This document shows, piece by piece, positions 1-7,268 of a stretch of DNA of 10,413 nucleotides (position 1 is the first letter of the stretch; each line of letters opens with the position of its first letter). Source of the stretch: Fidelibacterota bacterium. Lineage in GTDB: Bacteria > Fidelibacterota > UBA2242. Under the pieces are notes generated by a model. That model was given only the letters and a program-made list of their open reading frames with translations, was not told the origin of the DNA and searched no databases. Position numbers and translations under genes: made by a program. Location of the stretch: contig JALOAB010000057.1 of the NCBI GenBank assembly GCA_023229045.1, forward strand, positions 1 to 10,413, given 5' to 3'.

Positions 1-89
1 TCCAATTTTCATTTCAAAACGCCGGAAATTTACAAAATCCGCGGAACTTACCAACCTCGGTCTTAAAAAACGGTATGTAAACAGGGGAA

Positions 90-995
90 TTATTTAATAC
101 TGACCAGAATAGCCAGAAGCATCGAATTCAGTTTTTCAGCCGGTTCGTCGGCGCGTGACAAGAGGACGATCGGCACACGGGCGCCGATAACCACACCGCC
201 AACCTTAGCATTCGCCAGGAACATCAGAGATTTAAGCAAGGAATTACCGCAGGTTAAACCTGGTACCAGGATAACATCGGTATCGCCGGCAATCCGGCTG
301 GTTAAGGCTTTACGCTGAGCGGCGCGGGCTGAAAGCGCCACGTCGGTGGCAATAGGCCCTTCTACAATCACCGACCCGAATTCGCCCCGTTCGGCCATTT
401 CCTGCAGGGCGCGGGCATCGACCGTTTCCGGTATTTTCGGATTGACTTTTTCAATTGGGCAAAGGACTGCGATTTTCGGTTGAGTAATTTCCAATTTATC
501 GGCAACCCCAATAGCATTGCGAAGAATAGCCTTTTTGGTCTCGAGATCAGGGGCGATGTTAATTCCACCGTCTGTGATCATCAGCAATTTATGATATGAT
601 GCGATTTCGGCGACGGCTACATGGCTAAGCACTTTGCCGGTTCGTAAACCATTTTCCCTATCCAGCACGGCTTTCATCAGAACCGGGGTTGAGGTATGAC
701 CTTTCATCAGGATTTCGGCTTTGCCTAAACGCACTTGTTCTACCGCCCGGGCGGCCGCTTCTTCTTCACCAAATGCCGCTACTATTTCCTTGTCCTTAAT
801 CGGATAACCAATCTGCTCCGCATAAAGCCGGATTTTATCCGGCTCACCGGTCAGAAGCACTTTGGCGACTTCGTTTTCTGCCAGAACCTTGGCGGCTTCT
901 AAAGCGCTTTTATCTTCCGCGAGGGCGATGGAAACCGTACATTTCCTGGCATTAGCTTTTACCGCCTCGAATATTTCAGAATATGTACGTAACAT
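90..995 (-). CDS. ptb: Phosphate butyryltransferase (phosphate acetyl/butyryl transferase family)
   Basis: This 301-residue protein is the length expected for phosphate butyryltransferase and has a single PTA/PTB domain with no extra N-terminal part. The family moves an acyl group between CoA and phosphate (butyryl-CoA + Pi to butyryl-phosphate + CoA) in the cytoplasm. Visible family signatures are LMKGHTST at residues 97-104, TDGGIN at 141-146, EGPIATDVALS at 212-222, PGLTCGNSLLKSL at 245-257 and GARVPIVLLSRAD at 271-283. The gene lies 14 bases downstream of the butyrate kinase gene on the same strand, so the two are almost certainly co-transcribed; the kinase neighbour is the main reason for choosing butyryl over acetyl transfer. 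The ATG is preceded by a G-rich stretch (GCGGGG) about 8 bases upstream, only a fair ribosome site. Substrate range (butyrate or branched-chain acyl groups) cannot be read from the sequence. Confidence 0.9.
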   Translation of the reverse strand: MLRTYSEIFEAVKANARKCTVSIALAEDKSALEAAKVLAENEVAKVLLTGEPDKIRLYAEQIGYPIKDKEIVAAFGEEEAAARAVEQVRLGKAEILMKGHTSTPVLMKAVLDRENGLRTGKVLSHVAVAEIASYHKLLMITDGGINIAPDLETKKAILRNAIGVADKLEITQPKIAVLCPIEKVNPKIPETVDARALQEMAERGEFGSVIVEGPIATDVALSARAAQRKALTSRIAGDTDVILVPGLTCGNSLLKSLMFLANAKVGGVVIGARVPIVLLSRADEPAEKLNSMLLAILVSIK

Positions 996-1009
996 AAAAT
1001 CGCCCCGCT

Positions 1010-2083
1010 CTAAACATTTTCATAAATCAAGATTTTTTCGAGACCATCCAGCGCTCGCCAGCCGCCTTCGGCCATCGCTTCAAGTTCATTTTCGCCGGGG
1101 AATACCATCAGCGGCGCAATAAATTCGACTTTGGCGCGGATCATTTCGACAGTTTCGGCGCCGCGTGCCAGTCCGCCGGTCACGATGATCCGATCAACCT
1201 TGCCGTTCAACACGGTCGCCATCGCGCCGATTTCCTTACTGACCTGATAAATCATCGCGCGATAGACCAGTTCGGCATTTTTATCGCCGGTAAGAATCCG
1301 GCGGCAGACTTCACGCGCATCATTCGTGCCAAGATAGGCGACTAAGCCGCTTTTCTTGGTCAGCTTACATTTCAGTTCGGTTTTGGAGTACTGACCGGAG
1401 TAGGCCAGGTTCAACAGACCTTCCAACGGCAAAGCTCCGGCCCGTTCCGGCGAAAAGGGTCCCATCCCCAGCAAAGCATTATTACAATCAATTAACTTAC
1501 CGCCTCGCACTGCGGCGACGCTTATCCCACCTCCCAGATGAGCCACGACAAAATTAACCTCCGAAGCGGGACGGCCTAATTGCATAGTAGCTTTTCTGAC
1601 ACAAGCCCGTATGTTCAAAGCATGCAGGCGGCTGTATCGTTCAATTTCCGGCAATCCTGATAGGCGCGCTTCGGGAATCATTTCATCGACTGTCACCGGA
1701 TCGATCACGAAAGCCGGAACCTGATAGTCGCAAGCGATCTGAGCCGCGATCGGGGCGCCCATATTGCTGGCATGCGAAGCATATTTACAGCCGATGGCAT
1801 CTTCTATCATACCCGGAGTAATTTTATAAACACCGCCCTGCAGGGGTTTGATCAGGCCACCCCGACCGATCACCGCCATCAACCGGCAATCGTCAAGCCA
1901 GGATTTAAACGTACTATTTATGATTTCAATGCGCAGAGGTAATTGTTCGGCAATCGAGGCTATCTGGCTGATAGGAGTGCCGGCGTGATCGATATTTTCA
2001 ACCTTGAGCATTCCCTTTCGATCAAACAACCCGATCTTGGTGGACGTTGAACCCGGATTAATTACTAACACCGTCTCCTTCAT
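1010..2083 (-). CDS. buk: Butyrate kinase (acetokinase family)
   Basis: This 357-residue protein matches the length of butyrate kinases, which interconvert butyryl-phosphate + ADP and butyrate + ATP. It is an ASKHA-fold kinase. The N-terminal phosphate loop reads NPGSTSTK at residues 9-16, the central motif AHLGGGISVA is at 181-190, NALLGMGPFSPERAGALP is at 202-219 and the C-terminal TGGLARG is at 302-308. All are typical of butyrate or branched-chain carboxylate kinase. The ATG has a good Shine-Dalgarno (AGAGG on the minus strand, + positions 2090-2094) six bases upstream. It is the first gene of the minus-strand pair, with the phosphotransbutyrylase second. Together they would make ATP from an acyl-CoA during fermentation or amino-acid breakdown, or activate the acid in reverse. 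Acetate kinase is less likely because the protein is shorter and has the butyrate-kinase motif spacing. Confidence 0.92.
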   Translation of the reverse strand: MKETVLVINPGSTSTKIGLFDRKGMLKVENIDHAGTPISQIASIAEQLPLRIEIINSTFKSWLDDCRLMAVIGRGGLIKPLQGGVYKITPGMIEDAIGCKYASHASNMGAPIAAQIACDYQVPAFVIDPVTVDEMIPEARLSGLPEIERYSRLHALNIRACVRKATMQLGRPASEVNFVVAHLGGGISVAAVRGGKLIDCNNALLGMGPFSPERAGALPLEGLLNLAYSGQYSKTELKCKLTKKSGLVAYLGTNDAREVCRRILTGDKNAELVYRAMIYQVSKEIGAMATVLNGKVDRIIVTGGLARGAETVEMIRAKVEFIAPLMVFPGENELEAMAEGGWRALDGLEKILIYENV

Positions 2084-2196
2084 TTTGCACCTCTATTTAT
2101 CCTGCTCATATTTTGACCGGTAGGTTCCGGCTAACATAAACAGAGACAAATATAATGCCACACTAAACTTTATCGTCATAAAATCAGTTGTGTTTA

Positions 2197-2213
2197 TGGT
2201 TTATTAAAAACCA
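2197..2213. repeat. Short inverted repeat TGGTTT / AAACCA
   Basis: Two perfect six-base arms are separated by five bases (ATTAA), followed on the plus strand by a T-rich tract. It could be a regulator site or a weak hairpin. Such AT-rich dyads also arise by chance, and no function is assigned. Confidence 0.25.
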
Positions 2214-2279
2214 ATATTTTATTATTTCTTGGAAATGGCTAGTGACTTTTTCCCATAATAAGAAAATTGTCAGGAGACT

Positions 2280-2294
2280 GGATTTCCGAAATCC
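2280..2294. promoter_or_regulatory. 15-bp palindrome upstream of the lpxH-like gene (possible operator)
   Basis: The sequence GGATTTCCGAAATCC has two perfect seven-base arms around one central C, and lies 40 bases upstream of the ATG at 2335. A one-base centre makes it more like a protein-binding dyad than an RNA hairpin. It sits downstream of the CATAAT at 2254-2259, which would suit a repressor site, but no regulator is identified. Confidence 0.3.
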
Positions 2295-2334
2295 TCTTTC
2301 GTAAATAGCTTTATTCACTTAAATTCTGTCCGTA

Positions 2335-3090
2335 ATGAATCAGAACGTTTATTTCATTTCCGATGTTCATCTGCACCTTTATGACAGTCCGGATGAGAAG
2401 GTTAAGCGTGAACGTTTGTTTGAATTCCTGGCGGAAGTGCGCCGTAACAAGGGCGCTCTCTATATTCTGGGCGATCTGTTTGATTTCTGGTTCGAATATC
2501 GTACTGTAATTCCCGGCTTCTATTTGCCGGTACTTTGCCAATTGCGCGAAACAGTCAGGGCGGGTTGCGAACTCCATTTTCTGGGCGGCAATCACGATTA
2601 CTGGGTTGGAAGTTTTTTTGCCAACACTCTGGGTATTACGGTTCATTATAACCCGATTGATATTTTAATCAGCGGTCATCGCTTTCATCTGACGCATGGC
2701 GATGGAATTCTGCGCAGTGATCGTGGTTATCGTCTGATGCGCTATTTTTTCCGCAATCCTTTATGCATTCGTCTGTTCGGTTTGCTTCATCCGGATTTAG
2801 CTTACCGTTTGGGCGCTAAAATCTCCGGAAAAAGCCGGCGTTTGACCCAGCGCAGTTCGTCTTTGGAAGCATCGGATCGTCAGGAGATTATTGCCTACGG
2901 TCTGACCCAGCTTGCCGCCGGCGCCGAATTCGTTATCACCGGTCATTTTCACCTGCCAACCGAATTCCGCACTGAAATGGGAACCATATTTAATCTGGGT
3001 GATTGGATGAAGTATTTTAGCTTCGCCTACTTTAACGGTCAGAATATGCAACTGTGCTACTGGCCGCAAAATCGTTCCGACCAAGAATAA
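2335..3090 (+). CDS. lpxH: UDP-2,3-diacylglucosamine diphosphatase, LpxH-like (calcineurin-type phosphoesterase)
   Basis: This 251-residue metallophosphoesterase carries the full metal-binding set: DVH at residues 10-12, GDLFDFW at 46-52, GGNHDYW at 84-90, THGDG at 120-124 and GHFH at 203-206. The length and the DLFDFWFEY block fit the LpxH family, which cleaves UDP-2,3-diacylglucosamine to lipid X and UMP at the inner face of the cytoplasmic membrane in lipid A synthesis. The middle insert (about residues 125-180, rich in Arg and aromatics) corresponds to the lipid-binding cap of LpxH. The NHD form, rather than the NRD of E. coli, is what I associate with Bacteroidota-like members. The ATG at 2335 has no clear Shine-Dalgarno, but an in-frame stop 13 bases upstream leaves little alternative. 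No other lpx gene is in view, so a different nucleotide-lipid hydrolase cannot be fully excluded. Confidence 0.8.
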   Translation: MNQNVYFISDVHLHLYDSPDEKVKRERLFEFLAEVRRNKGALYILGDLFDFWFEYRTVIPGFYLPVLCQLRETVRAGCELHFLGGNHDYWVGSFFANTLGITVHYNPIDILISGHRFHLTHGDGILRSDRGYRLMRYFFRNPLCIRLFGLLHPDLAYRLGAKISGKSRRLTQRSSSLEASDRQEIIAYGLTQLAAGAEFVITGHFHLPTEFRTEMGTIFNLGDWMKYFSFAYFNGQNMQLCYWPQNRSDQE

Positions 3091-3110
3091 GAAAAAGTAT
3101 AGTTTTTTGC

Positions 3111-3139
3111 TTGACTTAATATCAAAGATGTTCTAAAAT
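3111..3139 (+). promoter_or_regulatory. Sigma-70-like promoter for the HEAT lipoprotein operon
   Basis: TTGACT at 3111-3116 and TAAAAT at 3134-3139 are separated by exactly 17 bases, each one mismatch from the consensus hexamers. Transcription would start near 3146, leaving a leader of about 25 bases with GGAAG at 3161-3165, six bases before the ATG at 3172. It begins 21 bases after the lpxH-like stop codon, so the envelope-protein pair can be expressed separately. Confidence 0.6.
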
Positions 3140-3171
3140 CAGTCGGCACAAATGAAAAACGGAAGAAACAC

Positions 3172-4263
3172 ATGAAAACAAAAAATATTCTTATCATGCT
3201 GATTCTTGGCGGACTGATGTCCTGCGCCTCCAAGATGGCGACCGTCGACCCCAAAGACATTGAAAAATTGCGGGTCGATTATAACCGTGGTAAGGTTGAA
3301 TCCATCTATGATTTAATCGCTATCTACAAGGATCCTTACCAGCCAATCGAAACCCGCATCGCCGCTCTGCAGGCTCTTGCTCAGACTCAACATCCCGACG
3401 CCATTAAAATCATGCATGATTTCATGAATCAGTCGGTCGGCCTGAATTATGCTTTGCTTAATGCAACCGCTACCGCCCTGATGGATCATGCAACTCCTGA
3501 AAACGTCGCGGCTATGGTTACCGGAATTGTCGCCGCTCAGAAAAAATATGTCGAATTCCGCACCGCGGTTATGCAAAAAATGCAAACTCTGGATGCCACT
3601 CTCCAGATTGAACAACTGCTCAGCCTTTACCAATCCGAAAAAGAAAATTATGTCCAGATGCAGGAATCACTAACCAAATTACTAGGCTCAATTCCGGACG
3701 ACCGCGTCGTCCCGATTCTTATCAGTGTGGCCAAGGACGATAATGTCAAAGTCTCCATTCGTTCACTGGCTCTTGAAATACTCGGCAAAAAAAGCCACCC
3801 GATGATTACCGAAACATTCGTTGAAATGCTCGGCGATCCCCAACAGCAGTTGGTCCTGCGCGATTTCGCTATTAAAGCTGTCGAAGATGTCAAGGAGTCC
3901 CGCGTTATTCTGGCTTTATTGGAAACATTTAACCAGAGTCGCGATGAATATCTTGCATTGGTCGATGTCCTGGCAAAAGCCCTGGGTGATTATTCCGATC
4001 CGGCAGTGGCGCCAGCCCTGGTCGAAATCGGTAAAAATCCCGAATTCCCTCTGGCCACCCGCAGAAAAGCTCTGGAGGCTCTCGTCAAATTCAAAGACCT
4101 GGAGACTTTTCAACAACTTCTGCCGATGATGGAAGAGCCTGAGGGTTATATCCTGTTCGATGAAATGACCCGCATCGCCGCCGAAATCGGCGACCCGGTT
4201 GCTTTCTACCAGCTCCGCCAGGCGGCTCTCAAAGCTCAAGTGAAAGCGCAGGTGAACCAATGA
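3172..4263 (+). CDS. HEAT-repeat lipoprotein, function unknown
   Basis: This 363-residue protein starts with a lipoprotein signal: basic MKTKN, a hydrophobic run, then the lipobox L15-M16-S17-C18. Cys18 would be acylated; Ala19-Ser20 follow, with no Asp retention signal, so outer-membrane sorting is plausible if E. coli-like rules hold. The rest is alpha-helical with repeated helix pairs of HEAT/PBS-lyase type, for example around residues 61-88 (TRIAALQALAQ), 193-217 (VKVSIRSLALEILG), 228-252 (VLRDFAIKAVEDV) and 293-320 (ATRRKALEALVKF). HEAT arrays usually serve as protein-binding scaffolds. No catalytic motif is seen. A strong promoter and a GGAAG ribosome site precede it. Its stop overlaps the next start as ATGA, so the two products are likely made together and may act together in the envelope. 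I do not recognise a named family. Confidence 0.8.
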   Translation: MKTKNILIMLILGGLMSCASKMATVDPKDIEKLRVDYNRGKVESIYDLIAIYKDPYQPIETRIAALQALAQTQHPDAIKIMHDFMNQSVGLNYALLNATATALMDHATPENVAAMVTGIVAAQKKYVEFRTAVMQKMQTLDATLQIEQLLSLYQSEKENYVQMQESLTKLLGSIPDDRVVPILISVAKDDNVKVSIRSLALEILGKKSHPMITETFVEMLGDPQQQLVLRDFAIKAVEDVKESRVILALLETFNQSRDEYLALVDVLAKALGDYSDPAVAPALVEIGKNPEFPLATRRKALEALVKFKDLETFQQLLPMMEEPEGYILFDEMTRIAAEIGDPVAFYQLRQAALKAQVKAQVNQ

Positions 4264-4979
4264 AATCAAATAAAATATTCCTCACAGCACTATTAATTGC
4301 CGTAATGGCCGGCCTGTCCTTCGCCCAAAAAGCGACCAAGACCAAAACCACTACGACCGCCCAGAAATTTTTTGACACTGATAAAAGCATAGAAGAATTA
4401 CGCAAAGAACTCGCCGTTTTACGTCAACAAATCCGCGATATTGAACTGCGTACATCCACTCCGGTAATTCGCAAGGAAATCAATAAACTCGTCCCGGTTC
4501 CGGATATTACCCATGAAATTATCCTGAAAAATGGCACAGTAGTTAAAGGCAAGATAATTCACGAAGATATCGATAAAATCATTGTCCAAACCAATATTGG
4601 CCAGCTGACCATTTTTAAAGCTGACGTGCGCATTTCGCGGGAAGCCGAAAAGCCACACGCGAAGTGTGTGCTCGACGGACCGATCACGACTAAAATCTTT
4701 GATGACAAGACCATTTACACCGGAAAAATTAAAAACGAGGGGGCGCGCCGGGCTGATTTTCCTCAGATCAGATTACAGCTTTTCGACGATGCTACCCGGT
4801 TGGTTGCCGGCGACTCGGTCATAATTGCCGGTACTTACCACATGTTTTTAAGCGGAGTCCAGACCGACGCCACCATTGAACCCGGGCAGTCCTTCAGCTT
4901 CGAACTCACTATCTCATATCCGGCCAAATCCAAGGTCAGCTACTATATACCAAAAATCACCTGGGAAGAGTTTGAATGA
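4260..4979 (+). CDS. Secreted protein with coiled coil, small beta-barrel-like segment and FxLYD-like domain
   Basis: The 239-residue product begins with a cleavable signal peptide (MKSNK, hydrophobic core, likely cut after SFA at residue 22). A Thr/Lys-rich linker follows, then a short coiled coil at about 41-64 (SIEELRKELAVLRQQIRDIE). Residues 84-124 (IILKNGTVVKGKI, then IGQLTIFKADV) have the pattern of a small SH3/LSm-like barrel often seen in secreted proteins. Residues 135-235 resemble the FxLYD/DUF3426 beta-sandwich: a TGKIKNEG strand, RLQLFDDATRLVAGDS, and an IEPGQSFSFELTI strand. The coiled coil suggests oligomerisation. The gene is translationally coupled (ATGA) to the HEAT lipoprotein. 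A periplasmic or cell-surface accessory role is inferred; no enzyme motif is present. Domain names are pattern-based and uncertain. Confidence 0.7.
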   Translation: MKSNKIFLTALLIAVMAGLSFAQKATKTKTTTTAQKFFDTDKSIEELRKELAVLRQQIRDIELRTSTPVIRKEINKLVPVPDITHEIILKNGTVVKGKIIHEDIDKIIVQTNIGQLTIFKADVRISREAEKPHAKCVLDGPITTKIFDDKTIYTGKIKNEGARRADFPQIRLQLFDDATRLVAGDSVIIAGTYHMFLSGVQTDATIEPGQSFSFELTISYPAKSKVSYYIPKITWEEFE

Positions 4980-5092
4980 AAAACGCCGGACTGTTATTAA
5001 ACAAATACGCTTCTTGAGATTAATCCTATTAACAAGGATTTCTTAATATACTAATTACTGGCTTTTTGGGCTGGCCAGGCATTTATAAAAAA

Positions 5093-5125
5093 ATGAACAA
5101 AAAAAATGAATGGTGCCCATTCTAA
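5093..5125 (+). other. Possible 10-codon leader ORF before the kinase-like gene
   Basis: An ATG at 5093 opens a short frame encoding MNKKNEWCPF and stops at 5123-5125, directly against the TTG at 5126 and one base before the T of the ATG at 5129. The inverted repeat at 5108-5122 lies inside it. The kinase-like gene has no clear Shine-Dalgarno, so coupling from this mini-ORF is conceivable, but the mini-ORF has no strong ribosome site either. It may be chance. Confidence 0.2.
5108..5122. promoter_or_regulatory. Inverted repeat GAATGG-TGC-CCATTC just upstream of the kinase-like start
   Basis: Two perfect six-base arms flank a three-base centre, ending four to seven bases before the candidate start codons TTG 5126 and ATG 5129. 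In RNA it could form a small hairpin over the place where a ribosome site should be. In DNA it could be an operator. The 146 bases between the previous stop and this gene otherwise show only weak dyads (AATCC/GGATT around 5023-5040, CTGGC at 5058-5062 with GCCAG at 5074-5078) and no clear terminator. Confidence 0.35.
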
Positions 5126-5872
5126 TTGATGAATAATAATAAAATCGACTCTCCCGAAAAACAAACGACCGACTTTTTGAAGGATGAAATATTCCCGCTG
5201 GCGAATATGATCCCCGGAATCGTTCATAATATCAGTAATCCATTGACAATTATTAAGATTCGCAGTCAGATCCTGCAAAATAAAATGCCGGATTCACCGA
5301 TCTTCCCCGCCTTGCTCGACAATATCAACAAAATTGAAAATATCCTGGGCAATCTGGCGGAGAGAATCAGCAATCTCGGCAATAATGAGGTTCGCCCGAT
5401 CAATTTAAAAAATCTGATTAAAAATGAACTCCAATTTCTCGAAGCAGATATGAATTTCAAACATAAGGTCACAAAGAAAATCGACCTGCAGGAGAGTCAG
5501 CCTTATATATTGGCTGTCTATCGGCATCTTTCAGATGGTTTGCTGGCCGCCTTAGCCGCGCTCATTAGAATGATGGACTCAAGTGATGAGCGCATCTTGG
5601 GAATCAGTGTTTTCGCGCAGGCTGATCTGATTACCCTGACCCTGACCGCTACGGTCAACGGTTTATCGGCTGAGGAAGTTCGTTTATTTGCCCGACTTAG
5701 CCAATTTCAGGATGCGGTTACCGCCTTGTCTAACAGACCATCGGCCAGCCCGGAATTACAATTACTGATCCGATCCTTTTATAGCTTTAAGCCATATATA
5801 ACTGATTATTCTCCTTCAATTGCAGGAGATAATTTGTTTAAATGTACGATTACCTTTCCACTGGAAAAGTAA
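5126..5872 (+). CDS. Degenerate sensor histidine kinase-like protein (soluble, ATP-binding motifs eroded)
   Basis: About 248 residues, with no signal peptide, membrane segment or PAS domain. The first codon is TTG at 5126, followed at once by ATG at 5129, the likelier start. Counting from that ATG, residues 28-40 read IPGIVHNISNPLT, an H-box-like segment with His33 and the NPL signature. The acidic residue that normally follows the histidine is Asn. Helical residues 41-90 fit the second dimerisation helix. The C-terminal half has the length and terminal strand (CTITFPL) of a HATPase domain. The N box is unrecognisable (DGLLAALAALIRMM), the DxGxG box is replaced by TVNGLSAEE, and no glycine-rich G2 box is seen. 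ATP-dependent kinase activity is therefore doubtful. It overlaps or abuts the sigma-54 activator gene, so it is probably that regulator's partner, perhaps a phosphatase, scaffold or phosphotransfer protein. Confidence 0.65.
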   Translation: MMNNNKIDSPEKQTTDFLKDEIFPLANMIPGIVHNISNPLTIIKIRSQILQNKMPDSPIFPALLDNINKIENILGNLAERISNLGNNEVRPINLKNLIKNELQFLEADMNFKHKVTKKIDLQESQPYILAVYRHLSDGLLAALAALIRMMDSSDERILGISVFAQADLITLTLTATVNGLSAEEVRLFARLSQFQDAVTALSNRPSASPELQLLIRSFYSFKPYITDYSPSIAGDNLFKCTITFPLEK

Positions 5873-7251
5873 AAGCCGTGCCTAATAACAAAAAAAGAAT
5901 AATGGTCGTTGATGATGACCGCTATATCTGTTCCACTCTGGTCGAATTGTTCCAAAACGACGGTTTCGAAATGGATATCGCCTACACCGGAACGGAAGCC
6001 GTTGACAAATTCAGTAATAGTAATTTCGATCTGGTTTTACTTGATATTAACCTACCCAAAATGACCGGCCTCGAGGTATTACGTGAAATCCGGCGTCTCG
6101 AACCGGATGTGGCGGTAATTATGGCCACCGCCAAGGCTGACGTAGCAACGATCGTTGAGTCTATCAAAGCCGGCGCCGAAAATTACATCACCAAACCCTA
6201 CCACGATTTTGCATCTCTGCGGGCGATTGTCCAAAAAGCTTTGGAAAACAAGGCGGTCCGTGATGAAAACCGTTACCTGCGTAGCCGAATGGATTTTAAA
6301 TCCCGGATCAACAATATCATCGGTCGTAGTCCAAAAATGCTTGAGCTCTACAAGATGATCGAGAAAATCGCACCGCTTGACACAACGGTGCTGTTGGCCG
6401 GCGAGACCGGCACAGGAAAAGAACTGCTGGCTCAGGCTATTCATCATTTAAGCCGGCGCTCCAACAATCGTTTTATCAGCATCAATTGCGGCGGTATTCC
6501 CGAAACATTATTAGAGTCGACCCTTTTCGGCTATGAAAAAGGCGCCTTTACCGGCGCTTATAAACGCACTCGAGGTGTATTCGAAGAAGCCGACGGCGGA
6601 ACTCTCTTTCTGGACGAAATTGGTGAGACCAGCCCGGCCTTGCAGGTTCGTTTGCTAAGGGTTTTACAGAGTCGCACTTTTCAGCGTGTCGGCGGAACGG
6701 AAACGCTACGCTCCGATGTCCGCTTTATATCCGCTACAAATAAGGATTTATTGGAAGAAATCAAACAAAAGAACTTTCGCGAAGATCTTTATTATCGGAT
6801 TAATGTCATTTCTCTTTTTATTCCAAGTCTTAAGGAGCGGATTGACGATTTACCCTTACTGGTTCAGCATTTTGTCCATAAATATGCCGTGCAACACGAA
6901 AAGCCTGTCACCGGAATCGATCCCGCCTTGCAACTAATTTTGGCGCGCTATGCCTGGCCGGGCAACGTCCGCGAACTTGAGAATGTGATTGAGCGGGCAG
7001 TCGTATTGTGTGAAAATGAAACCATCAAAGCCGTCGATTTACCGGATTATATCTCGACTTCGCCCGGTATTACCTTAAATCCAGCGACCGATATTACCAA
7101 CTACCATACCGCCAAACAGGCTTTTGAAAAAACCTTTCTTTCAAATATTCTTGAAAAACACAACTGGAACATCAGCCGGGTCGCCGCCGCGATCGGAATC
7201 CCCCGCCAGAACCTTTATCTTAAAATAAAAAAACACCGCCTAAAACGATAG
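5842..7251 (+). CDS. Sigma-54-dependent response regulator, NtrC/PilR family
   Basis: This 469-residue activator has the classic three parts. The receiver (about 18-135) has acidic pocket D24-D25, phosphoacceptor D68 in LLDINLPKMTG, T96 and K118. The AAA+ domain (about 160-385) has Walker A GETGTGKE at 187-194, the sigma-54-contacting GAFTGA loop at 234-239, and Walker B FLDE ending at D258-E259. A Fis-type helix-turn-helix is at about 434-467. All key residues are intact, so it should oligomerise on phosphorylation and remodel sigma-54 polymerase. ATG 5842 overlaps the kinase-like gene by 31 bases, with AGGAGA 12 bases upstream. A GTG at 5878, behind GGAAAAG and five bases after that gene's stop, would drop 12 atypical residues and is a serious alternative start. 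Its position upstream of pilB and pilC suggests a PilR-like role. Confidence 0.93.
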   Translation: MYDYLSTGKVKAVPNNKKRIMVVDDDRYICSTLVELFQNDGFEMDIAYTGTEAVDKFSNSNFDLVLLDINLPKMTGLEVLREIRRLEPDVAVIMATAKADVATIVESIKAGAENYITKPYHDFASLRAIVQKALENKAVRDENRYLRSRMDFKSRINNIIGRSPKMLELYKMIEKIAPLDTTVLLAGETGTGKELLAQAIHHLSRRSNNRFISINCGGIPETLLESTLFGYEKGAFTGAYKRTRGVFEEADGGTLFLDEIGETSPALQVRLLRVLQSRTFQRVGGTETLRSDVRFISATNKDLLEEIKQKNFREDLYYRINVISLFIPSLKERIDDLPLLVQHFVHKYAVQHEKPVTGIDPALQLILARYAWPGNVRELENVIERAVVLCENETIKAVDLPDYISTSPGITLNPATDITNYHTAKQAFEKTFLSNILEKHNWNISRVAAAIGIPRQNLYLKIKKHRLKR

Positions 7252-7268
7252 TAACAATATTACGCCAC

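Larger units (their letters stand above)
2084..2334. other. Divergent intergenic region between buk and the lpxH-like gene
   Basis: This AT-rich gap of 251 bases separates the minus-strand buk-ptb pair from the plus-strand genes, so it should hold promoters for both. On the minus side I see the buk Shine-Dalgarno and a possible -10 element (TATATT type, around + 2147-2154), with no convincing -35. On the plus side there is a CATAAT at 2254-2259, also without a good -35. Two short dyads lie inside: TGGTTT-5-AAACCA at 2197-2213 and GGATTTC-1-GAAATCC at 2280-2294. No ORF of note and no RNA gene is recognisable. Confidence 0.5.

Noticed and set aside
1..89. Possible start of a third minus-strand gene (ATG at 12-10, reading MKIG) after ptb.
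   Set aside because: Only four codons are in the window, there is no clear Shine-Dalgarno and the gap to ptb is 77 bases. Nothing else in these 89 bases is recognisable, and the short CGGA/TCCG repeat near 23-40 is too weak to call a terminator.
862..1122. 86-codon plus-strand frame across the buk-ptb junction.
   Set aside because: It is antisense to two well-supported enzymes, has no ribosome site and encodes a low-complexity Ser/Ala/Arg-rich product.
2113..2140. TTGACC with CATAAA 16 bases later as a plus-strand promoter.
   Set aside because: The -10 is poor and the position is almost 200 bases from the lpxH-like start.
5058..5078. CTGGC...GCCAG as a terminator of the envelope-protein operon.
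   Set aside because: The stem is five bases with an 11-base loop, and the following sequence is A-rich, not T-rich, on the plus strand.
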